From Talinum fruticosum (Eukaryota; Streptophyta; Magnoliopsida; Caryophyllales; Talinaceae), in the NCBI GenBank assembly GCA_021018815.1, contig JAITYX010000052.1, positions 672,501 through 736,500 of the forward strand: DNA of 64,000 nt. The letters are read 5' to 3'. Both the position numbers and the translations under genes were made by a program. Position 1 is the stretch's first letter. Each line of letters opens with the position of its first letter. Below the pieces are notes generated by a model. The model made no database searches and was not told the DNA's origin. It saw only the letters and a program-made list of their open reading frames with translations. Shown here in pieces: positions 47,178 through 60,786 of the stretch.

Positions 47178-50100
47178 ATGAAGCGAAGAGCGAGCTTCCA
47201 GCACAGGTCCCGGCACAAATGGAAGAGGTGGGTGTTCTTGTTTCTGCTTCTGTTGTGCTTTTGCTTTGGGAGCTTAGTTTTTCTTCAAAGTACGCATAGT
47301 AGCATCAATTCCTTCGTGCCCATTTCGAACCCATTTGTCTCGAGGCCCAAGATCGCCTTCCTCTTCATCTCTCGCAATCGTCTCCCTCTTGATTTCGTCT
47401 GGGATGCGTTTTTTCGGGTAATTTTCTTGTTCAATTGCTCTAATTTTATCTTCTAGTTAGTTAAATTAATGAATGGTGTTTCAATTATGATTTATGAGTA
47501 TGCTATCTATCTGGGCATCTTATGCATTAATTGGCTGTTTGCTCCATTTATTTTATTTAGCAATATGAATTTGCCCAAAGAATTGCCTCTAGGAAACTAT
47601 TTTGGGTTAACTTGTGTGCCAATGGTGAAATTATGATGGGTGTGCTTCAATTATGTGAATATTTCATTTTGCTACTAGCAAAATTGGCTCTGTGTAAAAG
47701 TTTGACTGCACTGGTAAGATGATCTGATACAGTCATTATGAGAACTTAGGCACAGTGTTATACTGTCTTTTCTGAGGTAATATTTTTTTAGTTGCAAAAG
47801 AGATGTGCTCTTTGTGTTAATATAGAGTTTCACTTTTAAGAATTGGTTGGGAAAAAAGTAGCTATTTTAGTGGTGGTTAGTTGTTTTACTATCTTCTAAG
47901 TAGAGGAAGGTTTGGATGAAATCATGGAATTGCTAATATAAGCCACTAGTATGATCTGTCGTTATTGTAAAATATTTTATGAACCTCTAACCACTATCTT
48001 GACCATTATACCACATGCTAAATCATGATCACTATACCTAGCACTATCTCAACCACTACCAAATGCTAATAATTTGATCATTAATTACCAAACATCATAA
48101 ATACAGCATGAAATTTGTCTGTTCTTAGATATTCCAATACCATTATGTCCCCCAGGTCACTAATTTCTAAACATCATAAATACAGCATGAAATTCGTCTG
48201 TTCCTAGATATTCCAATACCATGATGCGCCCCCCTCCCTCGCAGGTTTCCCAGCCACATGCCTTTTCTTCTCTTTTCATATTTGTCATGGTTGCAAAACA
48301 AAGTGACTGCTGACAGATACTGTTGCTAAGTGCTTGGGTGTTAGCATGATTGTCGAGTTCAATTTGCGGAGTCAAATTATCAAGATGTCAGTTATGTTAC
48401 TATGAATTATGATCAGCCTTTGATGATCTTATCTCCCTCAAACCTGGTAGATCATTGCCTCACTGTCTACCTATAAGTTTTTTCATGAAAGACTTGTAGG
48501 AATGCTCCCCAAATCCCGGCCTTCACAACCAGCCAAAAGGAATGTAGTAACTAAATATAAATACAACTTCGTGTTGCCATTGCAGTCTGCTGCTGCTACT
48601 CTACACAAATTTTAGTTTTTGTCTAATGGAACAGCCAGCTGATATTCTACAATAAATTCTCAAGTGAGAAATTTGTTACTAGCCACCACTGTCCACAAGA
48701 ATGTTTCCAACTCCAGCACTACATTCAGTTTAATTAGATTAGGGAGAGGGGGATAAGGAAAGAAAGGATGGTGAATGTGAGCTTTTCATTTCCTTATTTG
48801 CTTTGAAAATGAAAGGAGATGCATCCAAATTACAACTTTTTTACCTCTGCTGTAAACCTTTTGTAACTGAATGTTGTTTGAAATTCTGAATCTTCTGACA
48901 CCAAAAGTTGTTATGTTATTTTATTTCCTTATCAGTCTATCCTGTATGGGAAGAACTAGGAAAACTGCACACGGTAACCTCTAGTGAACACTTTTCCTCT
49001 TTCACTCGTTTAGACTTGGGGCCTTTGCTTGACACGTTCAAGTTTTTTTTTTTTCTTATAGGGAAACTTTTTAATGTTCAAAATATAAACTTCATATTTT
49101 AGAAATTTAAGATGAAGACTATATTACATCTTCATCAGGTGAAAGTAGTTGTCTGAGGCTTGAGTTACTCATAAAACTCAATAAGCTATCATAGTAACCG
49201 CTAATGTGAGATTCTGGTGTAGTTGTTGAGATTCCGACTGAAGTATATGCCCCCCGACCCTGCAGCTCTCATAGGATTGGCAGACATATTCAATCTTCTC
49301 ACCACTGCTAGCATATAACCACTCTTTCTTGCATCTTGATTGGTTTATCACTCACTGGGATCCTGTTGTGACAACTTCCTTGGGAAAATTTGGTGGGTGT
49401 CTTTCACCAATTCAGGCGATAGCTTTGCATGCCAGCTTAGTTTTATCTTATTTGCTCTGTGGTGTTATGATGCAGTGAACTTAGATTTTTCACTGTTCTT
49501 AGTTCATTGGTCTTGTTTGTAAATCCAATCATCCTGGTTATGACTACTCATACTTGTTGATTTACTGGCTGTATCTGTGTCAGAAACATCTGACACAGAA
49601 AGGTTTAGAGTGGAAACTGCACAAGAAAAGATTGTCTTTGGAGTTGATTCATGATTTATGATCACCCATCCATGACTGCTGCATTGTCATTGTAGTTTTG
49701 TAGTGCAGTATGTGCTGTATCATCACAGGGATTCACAGCCACTATGATCTACTATCTTCCGCCCATGGTGAGAAAAGATGACATGGCAATGAGTCTCCTA
49801 GCACTTATTATTCGTTGTGATGCTTTTGCAGAGATTCTTGATGTAACCAGGCCATCAAGTGTTTCAAAATTGAGCAAAAGCACATAGTGCTATTTCAGAG
49901 GAACATAATGTGCTGCTAGAAGTTATAAAAAAAAAAAAAAAAGGCGGGTAGTGGGGTTCCTAGGTTTATACAAAGCATCTAAATGATCATTCCATCCTAA
50001 GTTGTTTTCTAATAATTAGATGGCCATTTCTTGATATGGAATTTAATGTTATATGAAACAAAACCCCAGCCTATGCCGGGAAGGCAATTCAATGAGACTA

Positions 50101-53100
50101 TCCTATGTGTTCATCCTTTCCTATATGGTATCTTATGTGGATATCCTGCATGTCATACATGTGCTCTAGCATATGCTGTATTTTATTTGAAAATTTTTGC
50201 TCCTTCTCTGACTAATATCCAGTGCAATTGTGATGTTCATGTCTTTGCAGGCAGAGAAGGAGCAAAAATTTTCAATATTTGTGCATTCAAGACCAGGGTT
50301 CCTGTTAAACAAGGCAACAACAAAGTCACTGTACTTTTTAAACCGTCAAGTTAACAATAGTGTACAGGTAGCTCATATCTTCATGATGATTTAATTTATT
50401 TGTCTGCATGACCTGCAAACACTACTATAGCACCACTTATTTTTCTGATGGCCAGAAAGTTTAGAATTGTAGATATCGTCGTATTTCCTATGCCTCTCCA
50501 GATGGGCCTCCATAGTACTGGTTTTTTTAAAATGTGGTTAAGGGTTTCTTTGTGTCTTATTCTCTTTACATCTGTCAGCCAGTATACATGAGAAACTTGT
50601 TTTTCCTGCCTCCTAATTTTCTGATTTTCAATCCCATTTTTTCCTGTATTTCTGTACTTTCTTTCCTATTGCTCCTCCTATCTTCCCTTATTTCTTGTTC
50701 TAAACCAGGTGGTGTTTTGAACGTACGACTGGTGTCCTGTTATGTGTTTAATTTTTCACCATCCCACTAGGGAAAATGGATATGAAGCTGTGTTCTTGCC
50801 TTCAAATTCTGCATAGAGTTTCTTACCTTTCAAAGGTATAGAACAGGAGAAAGAATGTGATGAAGAACCAAAACAGAATGGTTCCACCAACTCTAGGAGG
50901 AATGCCATCTAATCTTACTGAGATACAGAGATGAGAAAGGAGCATCCAGAACCCCCACACACAGATGCATATCCTTCTTCAGTTCCTACTTCGAATGATT
51001 TCTGTGAAATTACTTTTAATATAGTTACCAGTGGTGCTTTATCTCTGTACATGGCAGGAAGTTAACGTAGTTCAGGAAACTTGAAAATACTTGCTGCTTG
51101 CTGTCATATCAAAATTAAGAGGTGTTTTTCTAGTTTTAAGAGTTATTTCTATGTGCTTCTCTGCAAAAAGTATTGTCTCTTTGCCTGGTGGCATCCTTAG
51201 CTGGTACTTTGTTCTTTGCTCATGATTTAAATCTCATTTCTACTTTTAAATTTACTTCTTTCTCACAATGATAAATTTATTTTTTGTGGGTTGAGTTAAA
51301 TTTGCCTCCAAGCTCTCCTCTGCTGAAACAGTGTCATTGCTCAAGTTGTGTCAATAGTATTTAGGATATGAACTTTTCTATACTCCTTTGATTTTATATT
51401 TTTTTGGCTAATACATATTTTTGTGGTTGCCTCTCCAGGTAGATTGGGGAGAAGCTAGTATGATCCAAGCAGAGCGTGTTTTGCTGGGAAATGCTCTTAT
51501 GGATCCTTACAATGAACGATTTGTTTTTCTGTCAGATAGGTGAGCATGGATCCTATATGAATTTCAGTCATTTCACTTCAACCAAAGGATTCAATAATTA
51601 CAGTTTAGCCAATAGTGGACAGGAAATAACTCCCAGTGTTCATTGTTGACGGATACTAATGTATTAGAATATATTAGGTCAAAAGAGTAGGATCTAACGG
51701 GAGCTCTATTTCGGTACTTTATCGTTCACTTGTCTACTTCCTAACAATATTTCAGCTGTTTGATCTTGTTTCAGCTGTATACCTTTATATAACTTCAGCT
51801 ATACATATGATTACATCATGTCAACACCAACCAGTTTTGTAGACAGGTACGTATTGTACTTTGTTTCCCAAACCACTCCTTTCTGTTGCATTTACTTATT
51901 TTGTTTATGTGCTGTGTCAGCTGTGAACTAATGAATCCGAAAATCATTAAATTGAATTTCTTTTATTTGTGACTGTTTGATGAGAAATTTTTTTCATTCC
52001 AAAAAGGGTCAGGGAAATAAAGAAGTTTTTGGTCTGTGCTAGGATCATAAATCACAGCATGGTGCAACATTTAAGAGCTTCATGAAAATTTTTAGTTGCT
52101 TGTCATATGGGTCCTATAATGTTTTTAACTGGTTTGGCATTTAATGATGGAAACAGTTTTGCTGATACCAAGGAGGGCCGTTACAATCCAAAAATGGACC
52201 CTATTATTCCCATTAGTAACTGGCGTAAAGGTTCACAGGTAACACTCTTTAGACAAATTGTGGTTTCTTTGGTTTAACATGATCAGTTAATTGGAATGAT
52301 AATAAGCTGTCTGTAATTTTACTTTATTACATGAAGGGGGTTTTTGGGGGGTATCCTACGTAATGCTTTGCTCTTTATAGAAACAAACTTTTTTTATTCG
52401 TTTTCATCACTTTCTATACACACGTCTCAAATGGTAAAGGCAACATTGGAATGTATTCGATTTCATTATCATGTATTAGTTGTGTAATGTGAACGGATGA
52501 CAAAGGGTTCCAAATTTGAGTATAATTATTCATTATCGTTCCTCTTATTTATTCCCCTATACTAAATGGACCATAAATACTTGAGGACTATACTGTCTGG
52601 CATTAACATGGTATTTCTGTGCTGTTGTCTGCAGTGGGCTGTACTGAACAGGAAACATGCTGAGATTGTTGTGAAAGATGAAACCCTTTTTCCTGTATTT
52701 CAACAGCATTGCAAGGTGAGTCTTATATTATGTGAATGCTTACAAAACTTTGGTCATTTATCCAAACAAAGTGGATCTCTTACCTTTAAACTTTGTTGTA
52801 GCAATGAAATTAGGTTCCCTTGCTATCAAAAAGAAAAAAAGAAATTAGGTTCCCTTAGAAATGTTGGTACAAGAACAAAAACATAAAACCTTGGTTCATG
52901 CAGATAAACTAAGGCATACTGATTCATAGGGTTGATTTTGGGCGGTTGCTAATATAGTTGTGATATATTTCGCCACACGTAGGCAAATGTGTGGGTACCC
53001 CCAAGCACTTAATCATTTGTGGGCTTAACATGGGGATTTTATCTTACATAAAATTTTTGGAGATCCGATTTAATTCAAATACTCCCCTGCCCCGAAAAAA

Positions 53101-56100
53101 AATAGATGGCTGATGGAGACAATTTGATATATTATCTAGATACTCAATCGCTAATGTTGACCTTTTAAGATGCTTTAATTCACTTGTGTACTTGATCTAA
53201 ATTTAGACAATGATGATGTGTGCAATCTGGAACACCGAAAACAAGCCTTTCAGGCCCTTCTCTTCAGGAAACAGAAAGATAATAAAAGGCCTCAGTCATT
53301 GATAAAACATCAGGTTATTATGATGGTTAGTGACATATTTCCTACCCCTAAGAAAACCGGATGCTTCTAGAGAATTAAGACTTTGGTTTCATTTAGTGGT
53401 GTTGTGTCAGTGTTTAATTAACCCGAGGCACTTGAGCAGAACTTTTCAAGCCTGAAATTTTCTTGGTGTAATCATAAGGAACCTTGTGTTTTTTATTTGT
53501 AAAATTTAGAATTGTTCTTTTATCTAGACTGTACCTCAAGGCTTGCAGCTCTGACCTTTTTTGTTTTTTTGGTTTTCTTTGGTCATGCAGAGAAAATCAC
53601 TTCCAGAATTTTGGCGAGCTCAACCCTTCGTGAGTCTCTCTCTCTCTCACGCACACGCTCTAGTGCACTACTGTGCCCCCAGTGCGACACCCCCCCACAC
53701 ACACACACATGCATATGTCCACGCACACGCTCGCACATGCTCATACATGCATTAAACATTTTTAGTGGCCTAAATCCATGGTATCTGCTATTTGTGGTGA
53801 GGTTAGAGAGCTGAAATTCCGGGAGAAATATGTTGTTAATGCAGTCACCAACTGGGTTTCTATGAAATTTTAAGGTCTTGGGGTATTTTCTAATACTCTT
53901 TTTTTCCCCTAATTGTAGTCAGGTGATACATCTAAGGAGCACAACTGCATACCGGATGAACATTACGTCCAAACATTACTTGCTGTAAGCAGTCCTCAAT
54001 TCTTCAATACAGATGTTATTAGCAAACACGGAGCTGTTTCGAATCAACTTAAGTAAATTATGAATCAGTATATCTGTCTTTGTGTTATTAGCAAACCATA
54101 CTTCACGATGACTGTAACCCTATTAGCACATGCTCATGTCTTAGGATATTTAATATTTATTAATTTATTTGGCTGAACTTGAGCTGTGTCAGTGGTTACT
54201 TATTTCTTATACATGCTAAATATTTGCACTTCTTTATTTCGTATAATTTGGTATTTGTGGTTAGAGAGGAGTAGACGTGGTTTCGGAGATAAGGAGGTAG
54301 CCTGGATCGTAGTTATGAATTTAGAATAAACTGGTTTCCAGCTTACTTGTGATCTCTTGTTTCAGGAATTGTTCATGAGTCTTCTTTCTTATTTACTTGC
54401 CATTGCAAGTCAACTATGGATTTTAAACCCAATAGTAGGCTTGATTAACCGAGCAAAACATACAAGTGATGTGAGGTTTTATCCCAAAACCAATTGGCAA
54501 TAGGTGGAGTAAATCACAAATTTATAAACATGCTCAAATCTTTTTAATTTGTCAATGTAGGACAACCCTACTTCTATAACTCCAACAGGCCTTTCAAGTT
54601 TGTATAGGCTTCACTTACTCCATAACTAAATCCGTTTTCTGATCTTGAAAAGCAAATAGCATGTTACATACTATGTAAGATGAGTATTTTATCATTTCAA
54701 ATTCCTTAATTTGATGGATGAGATGTTACTACAACAGCAGTCAATGTGGGTCCCATATTTGCAGGATATGGGGGATTTAGATGTAGCCAATCTTACCCTT
54801 ACAAGTTCAACAAGTTGAAACCTTTTCCAAGAAACAATTTAGCTAATAGAAGCATTAAATAATACTATCAAGTAGTGCTAGATAAAGAAAATAATAGCAA
54901 GTAACAAGTCAAACAACATCAATGTTCGCTGAGTTACTAAAAGCCAAAGGGTAGAAGGCGAACTTCCTGAGATTTGCATCTCTAATCCTAGACCTCCAAG
55001 AACTCATATTTAAGCCATGTTCCTGAAGAAAGCTGAAAAGGACAAAAGGAAGTTATGTAGCTTGCATATTAATGAATTTCTTGAAGGGTAAAAAGGGACA
55101 TCTGCCTCCCTTTTTTAACAACAATCAAGATTATCTTTGTGTCTGAGTGTCTGACCCTTAAAGCTTGTTAGTTCACCTCAGAAACGGGCCCCTATTTCAT
55201 GTGCCAAATTTGATCCGTTATGGTCATATGTGAAGGAGTGTGAAGGTGTTCTTTGTCCGATTTTTGTGTGTACTTATTCCTTGGTACTGTTCATACTTCA
55301 TACAGCATACAACGCTGAGGGGTGGCCTTGTTATATCTGCACTTTAGTCAATACCCTAAGCTTGTTTTGGTCTCTCAAAACGGCCTCTTTGCTTATAGTG
55401 GTATGGATGCCTATTTCTGGATTGCTTTGGGCCTGTTGGGGAGGGGGTGTTCTAAGCGTAACCGTATATCTGGCTACTAACTTAGAAGAACACAAAATAA
55501 AGCTTCTTATCTTAGGAAGGTTAAGAGTAGACATCAGATAGATAAGGGTCTAGCACCTCCACTTCCCCAATCACCATCTGGGTAAATTCTTCAGGGACTG
55601 GTTGGAAGGGGTGCCTACAGATTGTTCCATCTAAGTATTCTCATGAGCATTAGTTGGGCCGGATTTGCTAAATTTTCAAAGGCCAGTGTTTAAGTGTTGA
55701 ATTTAGGCTTGTTTATGTGTTTTACATATTAGCTGGATGTTCTTTCGGTGGTTTTGGTGTTTGATTATTCTGTGTGCACTTTTCACCATCAATGGTGTTC
55801 TTCAATCCAGACAAACTGCTCTTCAGCATCCTCCACTCTACTTTGCCATAACACGCCACAATCAGTTTCTTATGACAAATTTACTAATGGGCACAAGTTA
55901 AAATAAGCCGTGATCCATATATTTTCTTTTTCTTCTGGAGCCGTAAATTGATCTTGTTACTGAAATACCTAAATTATTCCTCAACATTCTTATCTATCAA
56001 ATCCAGCAAGAAGATCTTGAAGGAGAGCTTACGAGAAGATCTTTGACATATACTGCTTGGGATCTTTCAGCCCCTAGAGACCGTGAAAGGCGTGGATGGC

Positions 56101-57358
56101 ATCCTGTGACGTACAAATATTCAGATGCTACTTCTGAGCTGATTCAATCAATTAAGGTATGGTTATTGCTACATGCCTAGGTCCATCTTTACCCTAGTTT
56201 GTAACTGGTTAATTAGCTTTCCCCAATTTGAGGTTTGAGTTACAAATTCTAGATATACTTGAAATGTATAAGATAGCTTTACCTGACAACCTGGCACTGC
56301 ATCTCTGGCACATGCAACTCCAAACTTTACCTAAACTCAGTTTTTTTATGGTCTGATCTGTAATAACAGGTCTTGGGTCTTGGGAGAGTTGAAAATTCAT
56401 GGAAATGTAGCACTCCAGTATTTTGTTACTGTTTCCAAAATTTTAGGTGAAAATATTTGACTAAATCATTATCGGGTTTTTCTTTCAACTATGGGTTTTT
56501 AAAGAGAATTAAAATATGTCTCACTGAATTGTCTTCTACTTTATCTCCTTGTTGTGGAGTAGTACGGAGTAAACATCTTTGAAACTTAGCATTAAATTGA
56601 ACTAATGTCTTTTTACATGTGGATGTGGGGCTATACATACATATTGCCTCTCACACCTCACCCCAGGTAGGATTTCAGTAAGAATTTGATTTGGTTTTGC
56701 CCACTTACCTGGCTGCTAAAGAAGTCACTCTAGGGCAATTGTTATAGTGGACCAAAGCAAAATGCCTCAGTGAATCGTCATCTCTTATTTTTCTATTTAC
56801 TTGGGAACCAATGCTTTTTAGTCCAATGGAAACAATCTTCCGGTAATTTTGCACATATTCAAAACCCAACCCCCACACCAGCACACAAAAAAAGAAAAAA
56901 AACAGAAAAAGAAAAAAAAAAAAGGGAAAGCCTTGCTTAGACAAGACTCAGGAAAATTTGTTTAGATTTGTTCGCTTTGGTTTGGGTCACTTTGATTACA
57001 TGAACTCATTGCCACTGAATTACAGATCTCATAATTCCATAACTCTGAAACCATATAAATTACGTGACTACATGCAGGAAATAGACAACATCAACTATGA
57101 GACTGAAAGCAGGAGAGAATGGTGCAGTAGCAAAGGAAAGCCTTCCCCTTGCTTCCTCTTTGCTAGAAAATTCACACGCCCTGCTGCTATTCGGCTACTT
57201 AATATGGTGAGCTCCAGGCTGCTTCCATATGCATCGTGAATCCCTTACAGTTCCTCAAAATTTGATGGCCACTTACCCGATTTGTTGCTTTTGGCTTATC
57301 GATCATTTCTTTATATGTTTTTGGACAGTCTATTCTACAATTGCTACCAGAGGGATGA
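47178..57358 (+). CDS. GT14/DUF266 (core-2/I-branching-like) glycosyltransferase, BC10-related
   Basis: Predicted 368 aa from eleven GT-AG exons: 47178-47417, 50251-50367, 51439-51539, 51775-51846, 52157-52238, 52635-52715, 53591-53629, 53919-53984, 56007-56156, 57078-57206, 57329-57358. Phases agree throughout with no internal stop. Residues 1-17 are very basic, then a single membrane segment at 18-36 (WVFLFLLLLCFCFGSLVFL): type II Golgi topology. Family motifs in order: RPKIAFLFISRNRLPLDFVW, FSIFVHSRPGF, DWGEASMIQAERVLL, NERFVFLSDRCIPLYNF, GRYNPKM, WRKGSQWAVLNRKHAEIV, CIPDEHYVQTLL and a late CFLFARKFT. Relatives such as rice BC10 affect cell-wall glycans and arabinogalactan proteins; donor and acceptor are unknown. 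Intron 1 is 2.8 kb. The last exon codes nine residues; reading through its donor would give a slightly different tail. Confidence 0.92.
48090..48228 (+). repeat. 79-bp tandem duplication in glycosyltransferase intron 1
   Basis: AAACATCATAAATACAGCAT recurs at 48090 and 48169, followed by matching TCTGTTC(T/C)TAGATATTCC. Only a few differences. Confidence 0.85.
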
Positions 57359-57586
57359 AACTAGTGAAAGAGATCGCGAATCTGCGAATGCAACTGTTGC
57401 TTCTATGCAGTAGATTTTGCAGATGGAATCTGTTGAAACTTGTCATATGTTGATACAAAATAAGAAGCTGATGTAAAGGCCAGCAGAGAAAGGGAGGGAG
57501 TGGTTTGGGAAGTTAGAAGTTAGTTTAGATACTAGTGGTATAGATGATTATATACATTTTTTTACTCAGATATGTAGGAAATGGAA

Positions 57587-57592
57587 AATAAA
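57587..57592 (+). terminator. Candidate polyadenylation signal of the glycosyltransferase gene
   Basis: AATAAA about 230 bases after the stop codon, in an A/T-rich 3' context. Confidence 0.4.
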
Positions 57593-57649
57593 ACGGTTTC
57601 TTTCAGCTCTCCTCAGAAGCCATAGCATCGGTTTCCTTTTTCTTTATTA

Positions 57650-58262
57650 CTAGACCTATACCCTTGCTCTGCAAGGATTGGAGATTTTTTTTCTTTCTGA
57701 TTTTAATAATATTTTTATAGAAATTGTTTTAAAAAAATATTATAATACTTTTTTATGTTTCTATTATTTTAAATTTAATTTTGAATTTAATTGTTACTAT
57801 ATGAACCTCTTTCATGAGCAATTATAGAAGAGTTATAATTAAGTATAATTTTCTTCACATCAAGGACGACGTCAACGATGAGTAAAATATTGGAGTTTCT
57901 TTTTATTTTTGCAAAATAGCAATATGAATTATGTTCTATGTATCTAAAAAATCATAAATATGTTAGTTTCATTATAATTACAATTATTTATTTTTTAGAA
58001 ATTTGTATACTTTCATCTTCATTAATAATTTTCTTAATTACTTGTTCATGACTTGTACATAATTATTAAAGTAGTACTCTAGAGCTTTTGGTACTTGGAT
58101 ATTCTTTGTTTTAATATAATTTAATTAATTTATCATATTTGCATAGCAAATTATATTTATTTTGGTATTTATACAATTTGTTAATTATGTACTTTATAAC
58201 ATCCTATATGGCAAGCTTGGGTGTCATTCATACATGAAATCTACCCAACTTTTAATATATAT
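57650..58262 (-). mobile_element. Helitron-like unit 1 of a three-unit tandem array
   Basis: On the minus strand the unit starts near TATTAAAAGTTGGGT, runs through GTATGAATGACACCCAAG, and ends with a perfect 6-bp-stem hairpin (CCTTGCAGAGCAAGG, 57662-57676), about eight bases, CTAG (57650-57653) and T. This is the Helitron 3' pattern. It is AT-rich and non-coding, so non-autonomous. It lies immediately downstream of the glycosyltransferase 3' end. Confidence 0.55.
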
Positions 58263-58265
58263 ATA

Positions 58266-58865
58266 CTAGGCCTATACCCCTTGCTCTGTAAGTACTTCAA
58301 GTAAACTTTTTTCTTTCTAATTTTTTTAATATTTTCATACAAAATTTTAAAAGATATAATGATATTATTAAAAAATTTATTACTTTAAATTTTATTGTTA
58401 CTATATCAACTTCTTTTATGAGAAAGTATGAGATAAGTATAAGTATAATTTTCTTCACATCGAGGAGGACGGTCAAATACAAGTAAAATATCGAGATTCT
58501 TTTCATTCTTGTTAAATAAAAATATGGATTACATTCTAGGTATTAAAAAATTTTTGAATATGTTGGTCTCATTATAATTATAATTATTTATTTTTAGAAA
58601 TTTGCATACTTTCTTTTTCAATAATAATTTGCTTAATTATTTATTTATGACATATAAATAATTATTATAGTAATATATAAAATTTTTGGTAGTTGGATAG
58701 TCTTTATTTTAATATAATTTAATAATTTATTATATTAATTTTTGTTTTTGCGTGACAAACTGTATTTATTTTACTATTTATACAATCATTAATTATCTAT
58801 TACATGCATCCTACATGGTAATCATATGTGTCATTCATACATGAACTCAACCCAACTTTTAATAT
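58266..58865 (-). mobile_element. Helitron-like unit 2 of the tandem array
   Basis: Same order as unit 1: CTAG at 58266-58269, hairpin CTTGCTCTGTAAG with one G-T pair, shared internal words (TTCTTCACATCGAGGA; CATTCATACATGAA) and the CCCAACTTTTAATATATA terminus. Similar length to unit 1 but clearly diverged. Confidence 0.55.

Positions 58866-58903
<38 letters not shown>
58866..58903. repeat. (GATA)n microsatellite at the unit 2/3 junction
   Basis: About nine GATA tetranucleotides lying exactly between the 5' terminus of unit 2 and the CTAG end of unit 3. Confidence 0.95.
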
Positions 58904-58904
<1 letters not shown>

Positions 58905-59244
58905 CTAGGGTTATACTCCTTGCTATGCAAGGCCATTAATTAAAATTTTAATACTTTAATTATTTCTAATTAATTTATAACAATAAAAATTAATTATAAT
59001 TTTAAAAAATAGTTATTTTTTCAAATAACAACAATAAATTGACATATTAGATTATATAATTTATTATAAACAGTAAATAGATATGTCTCTTTTTTTTTTT
59101 TCCATTTTGATTAATATACTTTTTATTCTTAATGTTAATTATATTAATGTTAATGTGAATAGTCCCAACATTAAATTGAATTAAAAATTACATCCTACAT
59201 GGCATCCTAGATGTCGCTCATACATTCCTTCAACTCAACTTTTA

Positions 59245-59247
<3 letters not shown>
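58905..59247 (-). mobile_element. Helitron-like unit 3 of the tandem array (shorter)
   Basis: CTAG at 58905-58908, hairpin CCTTGCTATGCAAGG (58918-58932, perfect 6-bp stem, 3-base loop), and the terminus CAACTCAACTTTTAATATAT. About 340 bp, so internally shorter than units 1 and 2. Confidence 0.55.

Positions 59248-59319
<72 letters not shown>
59241..59319. repeat. (AT)n microsatellite
   Basis: Nearly uninterrupted AT dinucleotide run of about 75 bases at the outer end of Helitron-like unit 3. Confidence 0.95.
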
Positions 59320-59322
<3 letters not shown>

Positions 59323-60600
59323 TGTTTGAGCAAGAAAATGGCTTTCATTTTGAACTTTTTTGATAGATGGATGTGAGTTAGTCCATTATTTGTGATACTA
59401 CTTTGTCATGAAGAAATTTGAAGAGAAAAAAATATAATGCAAGTAGATAATGATATTTGGTCTAATATTTATCTATTTTTATATATATTTTTTCATTTCT
59501 TTAGTATTTAAGAAAGTTTTCTTAAATATTAAAAAAATGAAGGGGAAATATTAAAATTCTGAATTATTTTTGATTATAGGTCAGCTAGTTAAAGAATAAT
59601 ATGTGGAACAAAAAAATTAAGGGTGAGCATAAATTTTTCCAGTACCCTTAATCAGATAGAAACGATTCTGTTTTTGAGAACTTTTTTTTTTTTTCCTACA
59701 TAGAGGTACTCTAACATAAAGTGGAATTTAGTAATCTAACACTACTAATTTCCATTATAATTCTATGTATTACTAAGACAGAGATAGATAGATGAAGTAG
59801 AGAGGAAAAGAGAGGGACTAGTCACTAATAAATTAAAATATATTACGAAATCGAAACAAAATAATAAATTTATTGTGGTAAATATTTCTACATGACTTGA
59901 TGAATAGTTTTTTTTTCGATGAATAGTTTTCCATACAAGAATGTAAGAATATAAATCCTGCATAATAAAAAATAATAATTAACAACTAACAAAATAAATT
60001 AACCAATTCTAAAAGATCTCAACACTAATCTAACCACCATTTCAAAGCTCAACACTTTCATACTCCTCTGTTCAACCATTTCCATTGAAGCAAAATGTTT
60101 CCTTTTGAGTCTTCTCCATTTTGATGTCGGATCCTCTTGATTATGAGTGGCTTATTTTTTACCTTTTGGATGCCTTAGACTAGAAATTATAACAATGGAT
60201 TCATTTGAATGATGGACTACAACACTTAAAACAAGATTAGAATCATTAGAATTTCAACTAAACAATGAGTCCTCGCTCACTACATGTAGCATGAACCACA
60301 CTTAAAGCACGACGAGGATTTTTACTCCTGAAAGTCTTCTTCTATTTTTATGTTCCACCCAACAAAATCACGCCTCACATTTCTAAGTTCTCTTGAATGG
60401 CTATAAAAAATTCAACGTTAAGATTAACGATTGGAATCAAAATTTTAAAATAAAGGGGTTCAATGTGTTTAATATAAGAATATCGACGAACACCTTAGTC
60501 TCTTCAAAATTCTGCACACAGTGAAGACTAGATCCAACAAAATATTAGGAGTTCACGAATTGGGGGAAATTGAATATATATTCCTACTTTGAGCCCAAGA
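59320..60600. other. Intergenic region upstream of the L12 gene
   Basis: AT-rich; no gene or repeat recognised until the L12 promoter zone. Confidence 0.45.
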
Positions 60601-60663
60601 AATGGATTTTCTTTTTCTTTTTTTTTTTCCCCTGTTTGGACGTTGGCTGGAGCAATACCTCAT

Positions 60664-60672
60664 CTTAATATA
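60664..60672 (+). promoter_or_regulatory. Possible TATA element of the plastid L12 gene
   Basis: CTTAATATAC lies about 120 bases before the start codon and is followed by a long CT-rich leader (60700-60785). A start site here would also exclude the out-of-frame ATG at 60602 from the mRNA. Confidence 0.4.
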
Positions 60673-60786
60673 CCCAACCCTCTTACCCTCCCGAAATCTT
60701 GTTCAGGTTATCTTCACTCTCTTATCCTCTCCCTCCTCTCCCTCCTCCCTCCCTCCCTCCCTCCTCGTCCTCTTCTTCCTTCATCA

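Noticed and set aside
54000..56000. Open frames in glycosyltransferase intron 8
   Set aside because: Short, with no recognisable domain, no splice logic and no codon bias; treated as intron.
57650..59319. CRISPR-like or satellite array
   Set aside because: Units are about 340-610 bp, diverged, in a plant nuclear context and with Helitron-type ends. There are no short repeats with unique spacers.
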